Below, piece after piece: positions 17,198-30,768 of a DNA stretch of 64,000 bases. Where the stretch lies: positions 85,433 through 149,432 of the forward strand of contig ADBE01000112.1 of the NCBI GenBank assembly GCA_000176735.1, given 5' to 3'. The translations under genes and the position numbers were made by a program. Each line of letters begins with the position of its first letter. Within the stretch, counting starts at the first letter, position 1. Below the pieces are notes generated by a model. That model made no database searches. It worked only from the letters and a program-made list of their open reading frames with translations, and was not told the DNA's origin. Origin of the DNA: Neisseria polysaccharea ATCC 43768 (GTDB lineage Bacteria; Pseudomonadota; Gammaproteobacteria; Burkholderiales; Neisseriaceae).

Positions 17198-18793
17198 TTA
17201 CAGTTTAACCGAATGTTCGCGCGTTTCGTGGAACACGATGTCCGGCCAGCGTTCTTGCGTGAGTCCCAAATTCACGCGGTTGGGGGCGAGGTAGGCGAGG
17301 TTGCCGCCCGCGTCGATGGCGAGATTGCCCGCGTTGGCTTTTTCAAACTCCGCCAGTTTTTTCTTGTCGTCGCACGATACCCAGCGCGCCGACCAGATGG
17401 ATGCGCTGTCGAACACGGCTTCCACGCCGTATTCGTTGGCGAGGCGCGAGGTTACGACTTCAAACTGCAACACGCCGACCGCGCCCAAAATCAAATCCGC
17501 GCCGCTCATCGGTTTGAACACCTGTACCGCGCCTTCTTCGCCGAGCTGTTGCAAACCTTTTTGCAGTTGCTTGATTTTCAGAGGGTTTTTGATGCGGACA
17601 CTGCGGAACAGTTCGGGCGCGAAGAAGGGGATGCCGGTAAACGCCAGTTGTTCGCCTTCGGAGAAGCTGTCGCCGATTTGGATGTTGCCGTGGTTCGGGA
17701 TGCCGATGATGTCGCCGGCGTAGGCTTCTTCCACCAGCTCGCGGTCGTGCGACATAAAGGTTACCACGCTGGAGGCGGCGATTTCGCGGTTGATGCGAAG
17801 GTGTTTCATCTTCATACCGCGCTCGAATCTGCCGGAGCAGACGCGCAAGAAGGCGATGCGGTCGCGGTGTTTCGGGTCCATATTGGCTTGGATTTTAAAG
17901 ATAAATCCGGAAAACTTAGCCTCGTCCGGCTCGACCATGCGCACGGTCGCGTCGCGCGGTTTCGGTGCGGGTGCCCAGTCAATCAATGAATTGAGGATTT
18001 CCTGAATACCGAAGTTGTTAATCGCGGAGCCGAAGAACACGGGCGTGAGTTCTCCGGCGAGAAATTCGTCAAGATTAAATTCGTTGGAAGCCGCCTGCAC
18101 CAATTCGATTTCGTCGCGCAACTGTTGGATTTCTAACGGAAAGCGTTGTTCCAATTCGGGATTGTCTATGCCTTTGATGATGTCGAATTCGTGCGGCAGA
18201 CGTTCGCCGCCGGCTTCAAAGAGATAGATTTCGTCGTTCAGGATGTGGTACACGCCCTTGAAGTTTTTGCCCATACCGATCGGCCAGGTAACGGGCGCGC
18301 AGCGGATTTTTAAAATGTTTTCCACTTCGTCCAAAAGTTCCAGCGAATCGCGCACTTCGCGGTCGTATTTGTTCATAAAGGTAACAATCGGCGTATTGCG
18401 CAGGCGGCAGACGTTCAACAGTTTGATGGTTTGCGCTTCCACGCCTTTTGCCGCGTCGATGACCATCAAGGCGCTGTCAACGGCGGTCAATACGCGGTAG
18501 GTATCTTCGGAGAAGTCTTGGTGTCCCGGCGTGTCCAAGAGGTTGACGGTGTGGTCTTTGTAGTCGAACTGCATTACGCTTGATGCCACGGAAATGCCGC
18601 GCTGCTTCTCGATTTCCATCCAGTCGGAAGTGGCGAATTTGCCGGTTTTCTTGCCTTTTACCGTACCCGCGCTCTGAATCGCGCCTGAAAACAGCAAGAG
18701 TTTTTCGGTCAGCGTGGTTTTACCCGCGTCAGGGTGGGAGATGATGGCAAACGTGCGGCGGCGGCGCACTTGGTCGAGGATTTCTTGGGACAT
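17198..18793 (-). CDS. prfC: Peptide chain release factor 3
   Basis: 531 aa translational GTPase that recycles RF1/RF2 after termination. G-domain motifs are visible: [15 protein letters not shown] (G1), [14 protein letters not shown] (G3), NKYDRE (G4). The C-terminal RF3-specific domain ends [21 protein letters not shown] diverged copy of its 3' end sits about 1.2 kb away in the chimeric remnant at 15912-16010. Full length here. Confidence 0.95.
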   Translation of the reverse strand: MSQEILDQVRRRRTFAIISHPDAGKTTLTEKLLLFSGAIQSAGTVKGKKTGKFATSDWMEIEKQRGISVASSVMQFDYKDHTVNLLDTPGHQDFSEDTYRVLTAVDSALMVIDAAKGVEAQTIKLLNVCRLRNTPIVTFMNKYDREVRDSLELLDEVENILKIRCAPVTWPIGMGKNFKGVYHILNDEIYLFEAGGERLPHEFDIIKGIDNPELEQRFPLEIQQLRDEIELVQAASNEFNLDEFLAGELTPVFFGSAINNFGIQEILNSLIDWAPAPKPRDATVRMVEPDEAKFSGFIFKIQANMDPKHRDRIAFLRVCSGRFERGMKMKHLRINREIAASSVVTFMSHDRELVEEAYAGDIIGIPNHGNIQIGDSFSEGEQLAFTGIPFFAPELFRSVRIKNPLKIKQLQKGLQQLGEEGAVQVFKPMSGADLILGAVGVLQFEVVTSRLANEYGVEAVFDSASIWSARWVSCDDKKKLAEFEKANAGNLAIDAGGNLAYLAPNRVNLGLTQERWPDIVFHETREHSVKL

Positions 18794-18899
18794 GGTTTTC
18801 TTTGCAAAAAGGTTCAGGCCGCTTTTCAGACGGCCCGGACAGTGTTTGAGACGGCGAGATTGTACAAAAAAATGCCTGATAATTCAATGTTGGAGGCGG

Positions 18900-19295
18900 T
18901 CAGTGCGTGCTGCCGTAAATCTCTTTTTCGTCTTTCAGGACGGCATCGGCGGTTTCCCACGCGCCGCCGCGCCAGACTTTGTAAAAGCAGCTTTCGCGCC
19001 CGGTGTGGCAGGCGATGCCGCCGTTTTGGGCGATGAGCATCACAATGGCGTCGCCGTCGCAGTCGAGGCGCAGTTCGCGGACTTTTTGCGTGTGTCCCGA
19101 CTCTTCGCCCTTCATCCATTGTTTTTGGCGCGAACGGCTGTAATAGTGGGCAAAGCCGGTTTCGACGGTTTTTTGCAGGGCTTCGGCGTTCATCCACGCT
19201 ACCATTAAAACACGTTTGGTTTCGGCATCTTGGGCGATGGCGCAAACCAAACCTTTTTCGTCAAATTTGACGGCTTCAAGCAGGTTTTTATCCAT
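18900..19295 (-). CDS. hisI: Phosphoribosyl-AMP cyclohydrolase
   Basis: 131 aa; opens the purine ring of PR-AMP in histidine synthesis. Zn/Mg ligand motifs [10 protein letters not shown] and [11 protein letters not shown] are present. It is the stand-alone HisI form without the fused HisE domain. Last gene of the hisH-hisA-hisF-hisI run; a single DUS lies in the 30-bp gap to hisF. Confidence 0.93.
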   Translation of the reverse strand: MDKNLLEAVKFDEKGLVCAIAQDAETKRVLMVAWMNAEALQKTVETGFAHYYSRSRQKQWMKGEESGHTQKVRELRLDCDGDAIVMLIAQNGGIACHTGRESCFYKVWRGGAWETADAVLKDEKEIYGSTH

Positions 19296-19325
19296 ATTTC
19301 CTTTCAGACGGCATAGTCGGGGCGG

Positions 19326-20093
19326 TCAGAGGCGCACTTCAATGCCGGCTTCGCGCATAGCGCGTTTGGCTTCGCGGATGGCGATTTCCCCGAAATGGAA
19401 AATGCCGGCGGCAAGTACGGCATCGGCTTTGCCTTCGGTTATGCCTTCAATCAGGTGCCGGACATTGCCGACCCCGCCGGAGGCGATGACGGGGATGTCG
19501 ACGGCTTCGGCAACGGCGCGGGTCAGCGGCAGGTTGAAACCCTGTTTCGTACCGTCCCTGTCCATACCGGTGAGCAGGATTTCGCCCGCGCCGCGTTTTT
19601 GCATTTCGACCGCCCATTCCACCGCATCCAAACCGGTCGGATTTCGCCCGCCGTGGGTAAAGATTTCCCAGCGTGTGTTTTCGGGGTTGGCGGCTTTGGC
19701 ATCGACGGCGGCGATGATGGCTTGCGAACCGAAAAATCCGGCGGCTTCGTCAATTAAATCGGGACGGGTAACGGCGGCGGTGTTGATGCTGACTTTGTCC
19801 GCGCCGGCATTGAGCAGGCGGCGGATGTCGGCAACGGTGCGTACGCCGCCGCCGACGGTCAGCGGGATGAAGACTTGTCCGGCAACCTCTTCGATGATGT
19901 GCAGGATGGTGTCGCGGTTGTCGGATGAGGCGGTGATGTCGAGGAAGGTCAATTCGTCCGCGCCTTCGCCGTTGTAGCGTTTGGCGGCTTCGACGGGGTC
20001 GCCCGCGTCGCGCAAACCGATGAAGTTCACGCCTTTGACGACGCGCCCGTCTTTTACGTCGAGACAGGGGATGATGCGTTTTGCCAGTGCCAT
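19326..20093 (-). CDS. hisF: Imidazole glycerol phosphate synthase cyclase subunit
   Basis: 255 aa (beta/alpha)8 barrel. Begins [28 protein letters not shown] with the catalytic Asp11 (CLDVKDG), and carries [17 protein letters not shown] and [12 protein letters not shown] phosphate-binding loops. It forms the glutaminase-cyclase complex with HisH; the two genes flank hisA in the same operon. Confidence 0.95.
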   Translation of the reverse strand: MALAKRIIPCLDVKDGRVVKGVNFIGLRDAGDPVEAAKRYNGEGADELTFLDITASSDNRDTILHIIEEVAGQVFIPLTVGGGVRTVADIRRLLNAGADKVSINTAAVTRPDLIDEAAGFFGSQAIIAAVDAKAANPENTRWEIFTHGGRNPTGLDAVEWAVEMQKRGAGEILLTGMDRDGTKQGFNLPLTRAVAEAVDIPVIASGGVGNVRHLIEGITEGKADAVLAAGIFHFGEIAIREAKRAMREAGIEVRL

Positions 20094-20105
20094 AATCGGA
20101 TGCCT

Positions 20106-20843
20106 TTAGTCGAGGGAATCTGCCAGTTGCTGCGCTTGGGCAAAATCGATGCTGCCCTCGTAAATCGCGCGGCCGGTAATCGCACCTGCTACGCCACGTT
20201 TTTCGGCGGCACACAGGGCGCGGATGTCGTCCAAACCGGTCAGTCCGCCGGAGGCGATGACGGGAATACGGACGGCTTGGGCGAGTCTGACTGTCGCGTC
20301 GATGTTCACGCCGCTCATCATACCGTCGCGCCCGATGTCGGTGTAGATGATGCTGTTGACACCGTCGTCTTCAAAGCGTTTTGCCAAATCAATTACATGA
20401 TGCCCGGTTACGGTTGCCCAGCCGTCGATGGCGGCCATACCGTCTTTGGCATCCAGCCCGACGATAATCCTGCCGGGGAAGGCTTTGCACGCCTCGCGCA
20501 CGAAGTCGGGGTTTTTGACTGCCGCCGTGCCGATAATCACGTCGTTTAAGCCCAAATCCAAATATTGTCCGATGGTTTTCAAATCGCGTATGCCGCCGCC
20601 GAGCTGTACGGGGATGTCTCGGGCGACGGCGGCAAGGATGTCTTTGATGGCGGGCAGGTTTTGCGGAACGCCGGCAAACGCGCCGTTCAAATCTACCAGA
20701 TGCAGGCGGCGCGCGCCTTGTTTGAACCAGTGCAGCGCGGTTTCGGCGGGCGAATCGGAAAAGACGGTCGCCTCTTCCATCAGCCCTTGTTTCAGGCGGA
20801 CGCAGCGTCCTTCTTTCAAATCGATGGCGGGTATCAGCAGCAT
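20106..20843 (-). CDS. hisA: ProFAR isomerase
   Basis: 245 aa (beta/alpha)8 barrel, 1-(5-phosphoribosyl)-5-[(5-phosphoribosylamino)methylideneamino]imidazole-4-carboxamide isomerase. The two catalytic Asp motifs are visible ([17 protein letters not shown] and [16 protein letters not shown]), with [13 protein letters not shown]. 12 bp before hisF. Confidence 0.95.
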   Translation of the reverse strand: MLLIPAIDLKEGRCVRLKQGLMEEATVFSDSPAETALHWFKQGARRLHLVDLNGAFAGVPQNLPAIKDILAAVARDIPVQLGGGIRDLKTIGQYLDLGLNDVIIGTAAVKNPDFVREACKAFPGRIIVGLDAKDGMAAIDGWATVTGHHVIDLAKRFEDDGVNSIIYTDIGRDGMMSGVNIDATVRLAQAVRIPVIASGGLTGLDDIRALCAAEKRGVAGAITGRAIYEGSIDFAQAQQLADSLD

Positions 20844-20875
20844 AATTTTTCTCCTTGTGCGGGGCCGTGTCCGGC

Positions 20876-21514
20876 TTACCAGTTTAAAAAGTTTTTCAAC
20901 ATCGTCAGTCCGGCATCGTGGCTTTTTTCGGTGTGAAATTGCGTGGCGAATACGTTGTCTTTGCCGACGATGCAGGCAAACGGGGACGGGTAGTCGCTTT
21001 CGCCCAATATGGTTTCGGGATTTTCGGGGGCGAAATAGTAGCTGTGGACGAAGTAAAAACGCGTGTCTTGGGGAATATCTTTAAACAGCGGGTGGTTTTG
21101 GGTTTGGCGCACGGTGTTCCAGCCCATATGCGGGACTTTCAGACGGCATCCCTGCGGGTCGAGGAGGTCGCGCTCAAAGCGTCTGACTTTGCCGCCGAAC
21201 CAGCCCAAGCCGTCGGTGTTTCCTTCTTCGCTGTGGTCGAATAAAAGTTGCGCGCCGACGCAAATTCCGAAAAAGGGTTTGTTTTTTAAGGCATCTTTTA
21301 CTGCCTCGTCCAAGCCGCCGCGCGTCAGTGCCGCCATACAGTCGGGCATCGCGCCCTGACCGGGAAAAATGACTTTGTCGGCGCGGGACACGCGGTCGGG
21401 GTCGCCGCTTAAAAAGATTTCGGTATTTTTTCCGGCAAGCTGCCCCGCCGTCCGGACGGATTTCAATACGGAATGCAGGTTGCCCATACCGTAATCGATA
21501 ATGGCGGTTTGCAT
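20876..21514 (-). CDS. hisH: Imidazole glycerol phosphate synthase glutaminase subunit
   Basis: 212 aa class I glutamine amidotransferase. Nucleophile Cys in [18 protein letters not shown], His/Glu of the triad in [14 protein letters not shown]. Start [16 protein letters not shown] is typical. First gene of the four-gene his cluster; 32 bp before hisA. Confidence 0.95.
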   Translation of the reverse strand: MQTAIIDYGMGNLHSVLKSVRTAGQLAGKNTEIFLSGDPDRVSRADKVIFPGQGAMPDCMAALTRGGLDEAVKDALKNKPFFGICVGAQLLFDHSEEGNTDGLGWFGGKVRRFERDLLDPQGCRLKVPHMGWNTVRQTQNHPLFKDIPQDTRFYFVHSYYFAPENPETILGESDYPSPFACIVGKDNVFATQFHTEKSHDAGLTMLKNFLNW

Positions 21515-21580
21515 GGCTTCCTCCTCTTTTTTTGCAATATGGCTGCGATTTTAACAAACAAATGTGCCGGGCTGATAAAA

Positions 21581-21618
21581 ATGCCGTCTGAAAACGGGAA
21601 TCTGTCTTCAGACGGCAT
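21581..21618. terminator. DUS-pair terminator between hisH promoter side and pta
   Basis: ATGCCGTCTGAA 21581-21592 and TTCAGACGGCAT 21607-21618; on the minus strand it is followed by TTTTTATC and ends pta transcription. Confidence 0.82.
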
Positions 21619-21644
21619 AGGGTTCAAACCCGGAAAGCCGTTTG

Positions 21645-23147
21645 TCAGCCTTCCATTTGTTTTGCCTGAACGGCAGTCAGGGCAATGGTGAACACGATGT
21701 CTTCCACCAGCGCGCCGCGCGACAGGTCGTTGACCGGTTTGCGCAGGCCTTGCAGCAGCGGGCCGACGCTTAAGACGTTGGCGTTGCGTTGGACGGCTTT
21801 ATAGGTGCAGTTGCCGGTGTTCAGGTCTGGGAAGACCAAAACGGTTGCCTGTCCTGCGACCGGGCTGCCCGGGGCTTTCGATTTGCCCACGCCCGGCACG
21901 GTTGCCGCATCATATTGCAGCGGGCCGTCGATAGCGAGGTCGGGGCGTTTTTCTTGGGCAAGTTTGGTTGCTTCGATAACGGTATCGACATCGGGACCGC
22001 TGCCGGAGTTGACCGTAGAGTAGGAAATCATGGCCACTTTCGGGTCGATGCCGAAGGCTTTTGCGGAATCGGCAGACTGGATGGCGATGTCGGCAAGCTG
22101 TTGCGCAGTCGGGTTCGGATTAACCGCGCAGTCGCCGAACACCAGAACCTGATTCGGCAGCAGCATAAAGAATACGCTGGATACGAGGCTTGCACCCGGT
22201 GCGGTTTTAATCAGTTGCAAAGCGGGGCGGATGGTGTTGGCGGTGGTGTGAACCGCGCCGGATACCAAGCCGTCCACATCGTTTTGCGCCATCATCATCG
22301 TACCGAGTACCACGGTGTCTTGCAGTTGTTTGCGCGCGTCTTCGGGTGTCAGGCCTTTGGATTTGCGCAGTTCGCACATCGGCTCGACGTATTGTTCGAC
22401 CAATGAGGCGGGATCGACGATTTCCAAAGAGTCCGGCAGGTTGATGCCGCGTTCTTTGGCAACGGCTTCAACTTCTTCGCGTTTGGCAAGCAGGACGCAG
22501 CGGGCAATGCCTTTTTCGTGACAGATGGCGGCGGCTTGGACGGTACGCGGCTCGGCACCTTCCGGCAGGACGATGCGTTTGTCGGCTTTGCGTGCGAAGT
22601 CAATCAGGTTGTAGCGGAATTGGGCGGGCGAAAGGCGTTTGGTTTGTCGGTTTGCCAATACGGATACGTCTTTCAGCGCGCTGCTTGAGCCGAAGAACGT
22701 CAAACCGGTTTTTTCGGCAGCCGCTTCGGCAACGGAGGCTGCCGCGCCGTCGACAATAAAACCTTCCAATACGCCCGGCGCAGTGGCAAAGAACTGTTTG
22801 GCAAGGTTCAGCCGGTGTGCCAGTTCGTCTGCATCGGCGTTGTCGGAACGGACGGCAAATACGGCGGCGGCATCCAAAGAGAGCGCCAGTTCGACGTTTT
22901 TGCCTGCAAGGTAGATTTTGTCGGCATCGGGTGCGATGCCTTCGATAATGAGGTTGTCGGCATCGAGTGCGGCAACTTTACCGACCGTCGCGTCAAACCA
23001 GTCGTCGCTTTTGCCTTGCGCCAACAGGGCTTCTGCTTGTGCGTCAAAGGCTTGGAAAATTTGTGCGTTCAAGGCTTTTGCAAATGATCGGGCGGCGGCG
23101 GATGTGTCAAGTCCGGCAGATACGGGTACGATGAGTACTTTTGCCAT
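21645..23147 (-). CDS. pta: Phosphate acetyltransferase
   Basis: 500 aa; converts acetyl-CoA and phosphate to acetyl phosphate. The N-terminal half is a shortened P-loop-like regulatory/DRTGG region and the last 320 residues are the PTA_PTB catalytic domain ([37 protein letters not shown]). The start [16 protein letters not shown] is family-like. Its partner ackA is not in the window. Confidence 0.93.
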   Translation of the reverse strand: MAKVLIVPVSAGLDTSAAARSFAKALNAQIFQAFDAQAEALLAQGKSDDWFDATVGKVAALDADNLIIEGIAPDADKIYLAGKNVELALSLDAAAVFAVRSDNADADELAHRLNLAKQFFATAPGVLEGFIVDGAAASVAEAAAEKTGLTFFGSSSALKDVSVLANRQTKRLSPAQFRYNLIDFARKADKRIVLPEGAEPRTVQAAAICHEKGIARCVLLAKREEVEAVAKERGINLPDSLEIVDPASLVEQYVEPMCELRKSKGLTPEDARKQLQDTVVLGTMMMAQNDVDGLVSGAVHTTANTIRPALQLIKTAPGASLVSSVFFMLLPNQVLVFGDCAVNPNPTAQQLADIAIQSADSAKAFGIDPKVAMISYSTVNSGSGPDVDTVIEATKLAQEKRPDLAIDGPLQYDAATVPGVGKSKAPGSPVAGQATVLVFPDLNTGNCTYKAVQRNANVLSVGPLLQGLRKPVNDLSRGALVEDIVFTIALTAVQAKQMEG

Positions 23148-23387
23148 GATATATCCTTTCGTATGCTGCGGTGTGCGGCATGTATGTTGGAAGTGTTGTG
23201 ATTTGAGGGGAAATGTCGGGATAGGCTATTTCCCGTCCGGTTTGCGGAAACAGGTATTTTCTGTTTTTGGGCGGCAGTCGGTCTTACGCTGCCGCGTGTT
23301 TCTATATTAACAAATAAATTATGTTTTCAACAAGATGAATATCGCCAGACATTGGCACGCCTTTCAGACGGCATGGTGTTTCCAAAC
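23148..23387. other. Intergenic region pta / fbpC
   Basis: 240 bp without a recognisable gene; holds the pta promoter side and one DUS (about 23364). Confidence 0.5.
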
Positions 23388-24473
<1,086 letters not shown>

Positions 24474-25991
24474 TTATTTGAAGGCGTATTTTTTCAGTAG
24501 GAATACGGGCAGGCCTGAAAACAGTACCAGCATAAGGGCATACGGGGTGGCGGCGGCATATTGTGCGTCTGACGTGTATTCCCAAACGGCGGTGGAGAGC
24601 GTGTGGACATCATCTGCGGTCAGCAGCAGGGTGGCGGTCAGCTCTTTCATCAGGTTGAGGAAGACGAGTGCGAATGCGGCGGTAATGCCGGGCAGGATGG
24701 ACGGCAGCACCAACGTCCTGAAAATAAAGAAGTGTCCGCGCCCCAATGTTGCGCCGACCTGTTCCATGCCTTTGGGGAATTGTTCCAAGGAAGTCCTCAG
24801 GGTGGTTTGCGCCATCGGCAGGTAAAGCATGAAATAGGCAAGGACGACGACGATAAAGGTTTGGTAAACGGATGGTGCATAGTTGATGCTGAAATAAATC
24901 AGCGACAAGGCGATCACCAGGCCGGGTACGGCGTGCAGCAGGAAGGGCAGCCTGTCTATCCATACGGTCAGCAGGTTGCGGTAGCGTATGGATGCCCAAA
25001 CGAGCGGCAGTGCACACAATATGGTCAATAATGCGCCGGCGGCGGATACGCCCATCGATCGGGCAAATGCATCGAATACGGATACGAGTTCAAATGTGCC
25101 GGACGAGCCGACCATCATCCAGCGGATAAGGATGCCGAATGGGATGACGATGCTTAAAACCAGCAGCGAGCCAAGAAAAAATACTGTGCAGATTTGCGCG
25201 GGCAGCTTCATCGTTTTGACCGGGTAGGGGCGGGCAACGCCTTTGCCGCTGTGATAGAGCTTGGTTTTTCCACGGAAAATGCTTTCTCCAAATACGACGA
25301 TGCCGCACACTGCCATTAAAACGGCGGACAGCAGCGCGGCGGTGTTATTGTCGAACGACATTTCGTATTCTTGGAAAATGGCGGTGGTAAAGGTCGGATA
25401 GTTGAGTATCGATACTGCACCGAATTCAATCAGCATGTGCAGTGCAATCAGCAGGATGCTGCTGCCGATGGCAGGTTTGAGTTGGGGAAGTATGGCGGAA
25501 AAGAAAGTTTGCAGGCGGCTTTTACCCAAGGAAAGGCTGACTTCTTCAAACGACAGGCTGATGCGTTTGAGGGCTGCCTCGACCGGTAGGTAGGCGAGGG
25601 GAAAAGACGACAGGCTCATAATCATAACGGTTCCCCAAAATCCCTCCACGCGGAAAGTCAGGCTGATCCATGTAAAGCAGCTGACAAATGCAGGTATGCA
25701 TAAGGGCAGAGTAATTGCCGTCTGAAAAAAGGTTTTGCCGAAAAAGCGGTAACGTTGGAACAGGACGGCGCAGGTAATGCCCAAAACGATAGAAATCAGG
25801 GTAACGCCGAACATCAGCATCAGGGTGTTTCCCAGCAAATCAAACATGCGTGGGCGGAACAGCAGTTCGTAGGCGCGTGTTGCACCAACCTGCCACGAAC
25901 GCATGGCGACATAAAGGAAAGGAAGGGTCAGCGGCAAGGCGATAAGCAGGATGAGGGCGGTCAGCCATGAGGGTATTTTGTTGCGGGACAT
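24474..25991 (-). CDS. fbpB: Iron(III) ABC transporter permease
   Basis: 505 aa, a tandem permease with two sets of about six membrane segments, each with an EAA-type loop (VEAALKRISLSFEEVSLSLG, and later EQFPKGMEQVGATLG). Intact full-length frame. 64 bp downstream of fbpA, probably read through at lower level from the fbpA promoter. Confidence 0.95.
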   Translation of the reverse strand: MSRNKIPSWLTALILLIALPLTLPFLYVAMRSWQVGATRAYELLFRPRMFDLLGNTLMLMFGVTLISIVLGITCAVLFQRYRFFGKTFFQTAITLPLCIPAFVSCFTWISLTFRVEGFWGTVMIMSLSSFPLAYLPVEAALKRISLSFEEVSLSLGKSRLQTFFSAILPQLKPAIGSSILLIALHMLIEFGAVSILNYPTFTTAIFQEYEMSFDNNTAALLSAVLMAVCGIVVFGESIFRGKTKLYHSGKGVARPYPVKTMKLPAQICTVFFLGSLLVLSIVIPFGILIRWMMVGSSGTFELVSVFDAFARSMGVSAAGALLTILCALPLVWASIRYRNLLTVWIDRLPFLLHAVPGLVIALSLIYFSINYAPSVYQTFIVVVLAYFMLYLPMAQTTLRTSLEQFPKGMEQVGATLGRGHFFIFRTLVLPSILPGITAAFALVFLNLMKELTATLLLTADDVHTLSTAVWEYTSDAQYAAATPYALMLVLFSGLPVFLLKKYAFK

Positions 25992-26055
25992 AAATCGGAT
26001 TCGGATAGAAAACGGTCGGACAGCAGGGTTGTCCGACCGTTTGAACGGAAAGAGT

Positions 26056-27063
<1,008 letters not shown>

Positions 27064-27107
27064 CTAATGAATGAGGGTGTATATCTTGTTAAGACATAAC
27101 GGGGTGT

Positions 27108-27150
27108 AGTGTATTCCTTCTTTTTTATAAATGCAAATAATTATTTTTTA
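27108..27150 (-). promoter_or_regulatory. fbpA promoter with Fur-box-like sequence
   Basis: On the minus strand TTGCAT (27136-27131) and TACACT (27113-27108) are 17 bp apart. An AT-rich Fur-type sequence, read on the plus strand as AAATGCAAATAATTATTTTT, overlaps the -35. Fur repression of fbpA in Neisseria is established; the exact operator limits here are my reading. Confidence 0.7.
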
Positions 27151-27346
27151 AATTTGTTGTTGTCCGATCCGGTTATGGTTTGTTCTGACTTGTATTTTTT
27201 TCGTGCATCGCGCCCGTAAGGCGGAAGCAGCGGGTAATGCGTGTCGGAACGGGCAAAAACCGGGCTGTTTCATATTGCCGTACGGGCGGCGGAATGCGGG
27301 CAAAGGCGGCATCTTGATTTGCCGGAATACTTGAGAACCCTTCCCT

Positions 27347-27817
27347 TTAAAATGCCGTCTGAACAGGGTTGCCGGAATAGTATTGCCATCCCAGCAGATA
27401 CAGTTTGTCGGGGTCTTGCCAATATTGTTCATCCAGACTGTTCAGCAGTGAGGCGGTTTTGTTGTCGAGATGTTTTGTTATATCCCACATTTCTTTTAGG
27501 GTTTTACCTTCCGATTGGAGGTGGCGGATTTCTTTGTCCAATGCGTCTGCCGCCAGATGGATCAGCATTGCGCTGTGTACCGCGCCGATTTTTTTCAGAA
27601 CGGAACAAGTCTTTTCGGCGGCGGGAAAACCCCAGTTGCAGACAAATTGCAGTATGCCGCCGTTGCCGATATCGGCTTCCGCCCGCCAAATCAAAACCAG
27701 CTCCTGTTCCCGTCCGTCCATGCTTTCAAGTTTGCCGTCATGCTGTTTAAAAAGTTTGTCCACCGCCTGCCACATCATCTGTTCGAAGCGGTCGGCTTGG
27801 GTATCCGTATCGGTCAT
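27347..27817 (-). CDS. dmp19: DNA-mimic protein DMP19 (DUF4375 family)
   Basis: 156 aa, acidic and helical (WRAEADIGNGGILQFVCNWG, LDEQYWQDPDKLYLLGWQYY). It matches the DUF4375/DMP19 family; DMP19 of N. meningitidis imitates DNA by surface charge and blocks operator binding of the transcription factor NHTF. Assignment is by remembered family features, not by a search. The last residues (QTAF) are encoded by a DUS, so the gene ends inside one. Confidence 0.72.
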   Translation of the reverse strand: MTDTDTQADRFEQMMWQAVDKLFKQHDGKLESMDGREQELVLIWRAEADIGNGGILQFVCNWGFPAAEKTCSVLKKIGAVHSAMLIHLAADALDKEIRHLQSEGKTLKEMWDITKHLDNKTASLLNSLDEQYWQDPDKLYLLGWQYYSGNPVQTAF

Positions 27818-27834
27818 CGTGTTCTTGCCTTTTA

Positions 27835-27867
27835 AAAATGCCGTCTGAACATTTCTTCAGACGGCAT
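27835..27867 (-). terminator. argH DUS-pair terminator
   Basis: ATGCCGTCTGAA 27838 and TTCAGACGGCAT 27856, 6-nt loop; on the minus strand followed by TTTTTAAAA. Confidence 0.87.
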
Positions 27868-27873
27868 CGGGGG

Positions 27874-29250
27874 TTAAGCCAACACTTCACGCCAGCGTTT
27901 GACTTGGCGGCGCACTTGTTCCGGCGCGGTACCGCCCAAGTGGTTGCGGGCGTTTAAGCTGCCTTCGGGTGTCAGCACGCTGTAAACGTCGTCGGCAATC
28001 AAATCGCTGAAACCTTGTAAGACTTCGAGCGGCAGTTCGCTCAAATCGACGCCCGCTTGGTCGGCGTGGCGCACGGCTTGGGCGACGACTTCGTGGGCAT
28101 CGCGGAAGGGCATACCTTTTTTGACCAGATAATCCGCCAAGTCGGTGGCGGTGGCAAAACCCTGCATTACGGCGGCGCGCATATTGTCGGGTTTGACGGT
28201 TACGCCGCGCATCATATCGGCGTAAATCCGCAACGTGTCGATAAGCGTGTCGGCGGTGTCAAACAGCGGTTCTTTGTCTTCCTGATTGTCTTTGTTGTAC
28301 GCCAAGGGCTGCGATTTCATCAGAGTAATCAGGCCGATAAGGTGTCCGATGACGCGGCCGGATTTGCCGCGCACGAGTTCGGGTACGTCGGGATTTTTCT
28401 TCTGCGGCATAATGGACGAGCCCGTACAGAAGCGGTCGGCGATGTCGATAAAGCCGAAACGCGGACTCATCCACAAAATCAATTCTTCGGACAGGCGGCT
28501 CAAGTGAACCATAACCAGCGAGGCGGCAGCTGTGAACTCAATGGCGAAATCGCGGTCGGATACGGCATCGAGCGAGTTCTGGCAAATTTGTTCAAAGCCC
28601 AATAGCTCGGCGGTGATTTCGCGCCGAATCGGGTAGGTCGTCCCGGCAAGGGCGGCTGCGCCGAGCGGCATACGGTTGACGCGGCGGCGGCAGTCCGCCA
28701 TCCGTTCGTTATCGCGTCCGAGCATTTCGACGTAGGCGAGCATATGGTGTCCGAAGCTGACGGGCTGGGCGACTTGCAGGTGGGTAAAGCCGGGCATAAC
28801 GGTTTCGGCGTTTTGTTCCGCCAAATCCAGCAATGCCGTCTGAAGGTTTTGAATCAGGCTTCGGATGACGGTAATTTGGTCGCGCAGCCACAGGCGGATG
28901 TCGGTGGCGACTTGGTCGTTGCGGCTGCGGCCGGTGTGCAGGCGTTTGCCCGCGTCGCCGATTTTGTCGGTCAGGCGGCGTTCGATGTTCATATGGACAT
29001 CTTCCAAATCGGACGACCATTCGATTTTGCCACTGCGGATTTCTTCGAGGATTTCCGCCATACCCCGGCGGATATCCGCCAAATCGCCTTCGTCCAACAC
29101 GCCGGTTTCTTTCAACATTTGCGCGTGTGCCAGCGAGCCTTGGATGTCCCATTCGGCAAGCCGTCGGTCGAAACCGATGGAGGCAGTGTATTGTTTGACG
29201 AGTTCGGAAACGGGTTCGTTGAAACGTCCCGACCAGGTTTTGTCGTGCAT
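27874..29250 (-). CDS. argH: Argininosuccinate lyase
   Basis: 458 aa fumarase/aspartase superfamily enzyme, last step of arginine synthesis. Signature [20 protein letters not shown] with the catalytic flexible loop; also [16 protein letters not shown] and [16 protein letters not shown] with the catalytic His. Starts 18 bp after galU, probably in one transcript. A DUS is read inside the coding region near 28833. Confidence 0.96.
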   Translation of the reverse strand: MHDKTWSGRFNEPVSELVKQYTASIGFDRRLAEWDIQGSLAHAQMLKETGVLDEGDLADIRRGMAEILEEIRSGKIEWSSDLEDVHMNIERRLTDKIGDAGKRLHTGRSRNDQVATDIRLWLRDQITVIRSLIQNLQTALLDLAEQNAETVMPGFTHLQVAQPVSFGHHMLAYVEMLGRDNERMADCRRRVNRMPLGAAALAGTTYPIRREITAELLGFEQICQNSLDAVSDRDFAIEFTAAASLVMVHLSRLSEELILWMSPRFGFIDIADRFCTGSSIMPQKKNPDVPELVRGKSGRVIGHLIGLITLMKSQPLAYNKDNQEDKEPLFDTADTLIDTLRIYADMMRGVTVKPDNMRAAVMQGFATATDLADYLVKKGMPFRDAHEVVAQAVRHADQAGVDLSELPLEVLQGFSDLIADDVYSVLTPEGSLNARNHLGGTAPEQVRRQVKRWREVLA

Positions 29251-29268
29251 AAGGATTCCTTGATGGGG

Positions 29269-30141
29269 TTATTCGGTGCGGTATTTTTCCAAAAGGCGGC
29301 GGAAGGGTTCGCCGGTTTCGGGGTGTTTTAAACCGTAGGCGACGGTGGCTTCGAGGTAGCCCAGTTTGCTGCCGCACGTCGTACCGCGTGTGCCTTCAAA
29401 GGGGTGCGCCAGGACAAATTCGTGATCGAGCAGCTTGGCGATGCCGTCTGTAAGCTGGATTTCGTTGCCCGCGCCGCGCGGAAGATTGGTTAAGAGGTCG
29501 AAAATGCGCGGCGTGAGAATGTAGCGTCCGACGACGGCAAGGTTGGAGGGCGCGTCTTCGGGCTTGGGTTTTTCGACAATGCCGGTAATGCGTTGGAACT
29601 GTTTGAGCTGTTCGGTTTCGACGATGCCGTATGAGCCGGTTTGCGACGGTTCGACGGTTTCTACGCCCAAAATGCTGTTGCCGCTGCGTTCGTACACTTC
29701 GACCATTTGTTTGAGCGCGCCTTTTGGAGCATCAATTAAATCGTCAGCCAGAATCACGGCAAAGGGTTCGTCGCCGATGGCGGCGCGGGCGCACAAGACG
29801 GCGTGTCCCAAGCCCAGTGCTTCGGCCTGGCGGATGTAGAGGCAGGTAATGTTCGGCGGCAGGATGTTGCGGACGTGTTCCAACAATTTGTCTTTATGGC
29901 GCATTTCCAACTCGGTTTCGAGTTCGTATGCCTTGTCGAAATGGTCTTCGATGCTGCGTTTGTTGCGTCCGGTTACAAACACCATTTCCGTGCAGCCGGC
30001 TTCCACGGCTTCTTCTACGGCGTATTGGATCAGCGGCTTGTCGACGATGGGCAGCATTTCTTTCGGGCTGGCCTTGGTGGCGGGCAGGAAGCGGGTTCCC
30101 ATCCCTGCGACGGGGAAGACGGCTTTTTTTATCGGTTTCAT
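29269..30141 (-). CDS. galU: UTP-glucose-1-phosphate uridylyltransferase
   Basis: 290 aa nucleotidyltransferase making UDP-glucose for lipooligosaccharide and capsule precursors. N-terminal [20 protein letters not shown] with the nucleotide-binding loop and [39 protein letters not shown] later. 27 bp after rdgB. Confidence 0.95.
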   Translation of the reverse strand: MKPIKKAVFPVAGMGTRFLPATKASPKEMLPIVDKPLIQYAVEEAVEAGCTEMVFVTGRNKRSIEDHFDKAYELETELEMRHKDKLLEHVRNILPPNITCLYIRQAEALGLGHAVLCARAAIGDEPFAVILADDLIDAPKGALKQMVEVYERSGNSILGVETVEPSQTGSYGIVETEQLKQFQRITGIVEKPKPEDAPSNLAVVGRYILTPRIFDLLTNLPRGAGNEIQLTDGIAKLLDHEFVLAHPFEGTRGTTCGSKLGYLEATVAYGLKHPETGEPFRRLLEKYRTE

Positions 30142-30168
30142 TCTTTTTCCTTTGTATTGTTTTGATGT

Positions 30169-30768
30169 TTAAAGGGCGAGTTTGCGGATTAAATCGGCGA
30201 GTGCCTGCGCGCGGTGGCTTTCGCGGTTTTTGACCTCCGAATCCAATTCGGCGGCAGTTTTGCCGTGTTCGGGCAGATAAAAATACGGGTCGTAACCGAA
30301 ACCGTTTTGCCCGAGCGGCGTGTCGTTCCATTGTCCGTGCCATACGCCTTCGGCGATAATCGGGCGCGGGTCGTCTTGATGGCGGACAAAAACCAATACG
30401 CAGACATAAGAACAACTTTTGTCGGCTTTGCCGGCAAGTTCGGCGGCAAGTTTCAGGTTGTTGGCGGTATCGGATTTGGGATTGCTGCCGGCGTAACGTG
30501 CGGAATGTATGCCCGGCGCGCCGTTTAGGGCGGCGGCACAGATGCCGCTGTCGTCGGCGAGTGCGGGCAGCCCGCTGTATTTGGCGGCGTGCCGGGCTTT
30601 TGCCAGCGCGTTTTCGACAAAGGTGGAATAGGGTTCCGGACATTCGGGTATGACGAATTCGGATTGCGGCAATACGGTGATGCCGTAAGGCTTGAATAAG
30701 TTGCCGAATTCTTTGAGCTTGCCGGCATTGCCGCTTGCCAAAACGATTTTTTCCGGTTTTTCAGACAT
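30169..30768 (-). CDS. rdgB: dITP/XTP pyrophosphatase
   Basis: 199 aa house-cleaning enzyme of the Ham1/RdgB family that hydrolyses ITP, dITP and XTP. Motifs: KIVLASGNAGKLKEF (substrate loop), ADDSGICAAALNGAPGIHSARYAG and the C-terminal SHRAQALADL. Its start overlaps the stop of the small membrane gene by 8 bp, indicating coupling. Confidence 0.93.
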   Translation of the reverse strand: MSEKPEKIVLASGNAGKLKEFGNLFKPYGITVLPQSEFVIPECPEPYSTFVENALAKARHAAKYSGLPALADDSGICAAALNGAPGIHSARYAGSNPKSDTANNLKLAAELAGKADKSCSYVCVLVFVRHQDDPRPIIAEGVWHGQWNDTPLGQNGFGYDPYFYLPEHGKTAAELDSEVKNRESHRAQALADLIRKLAL

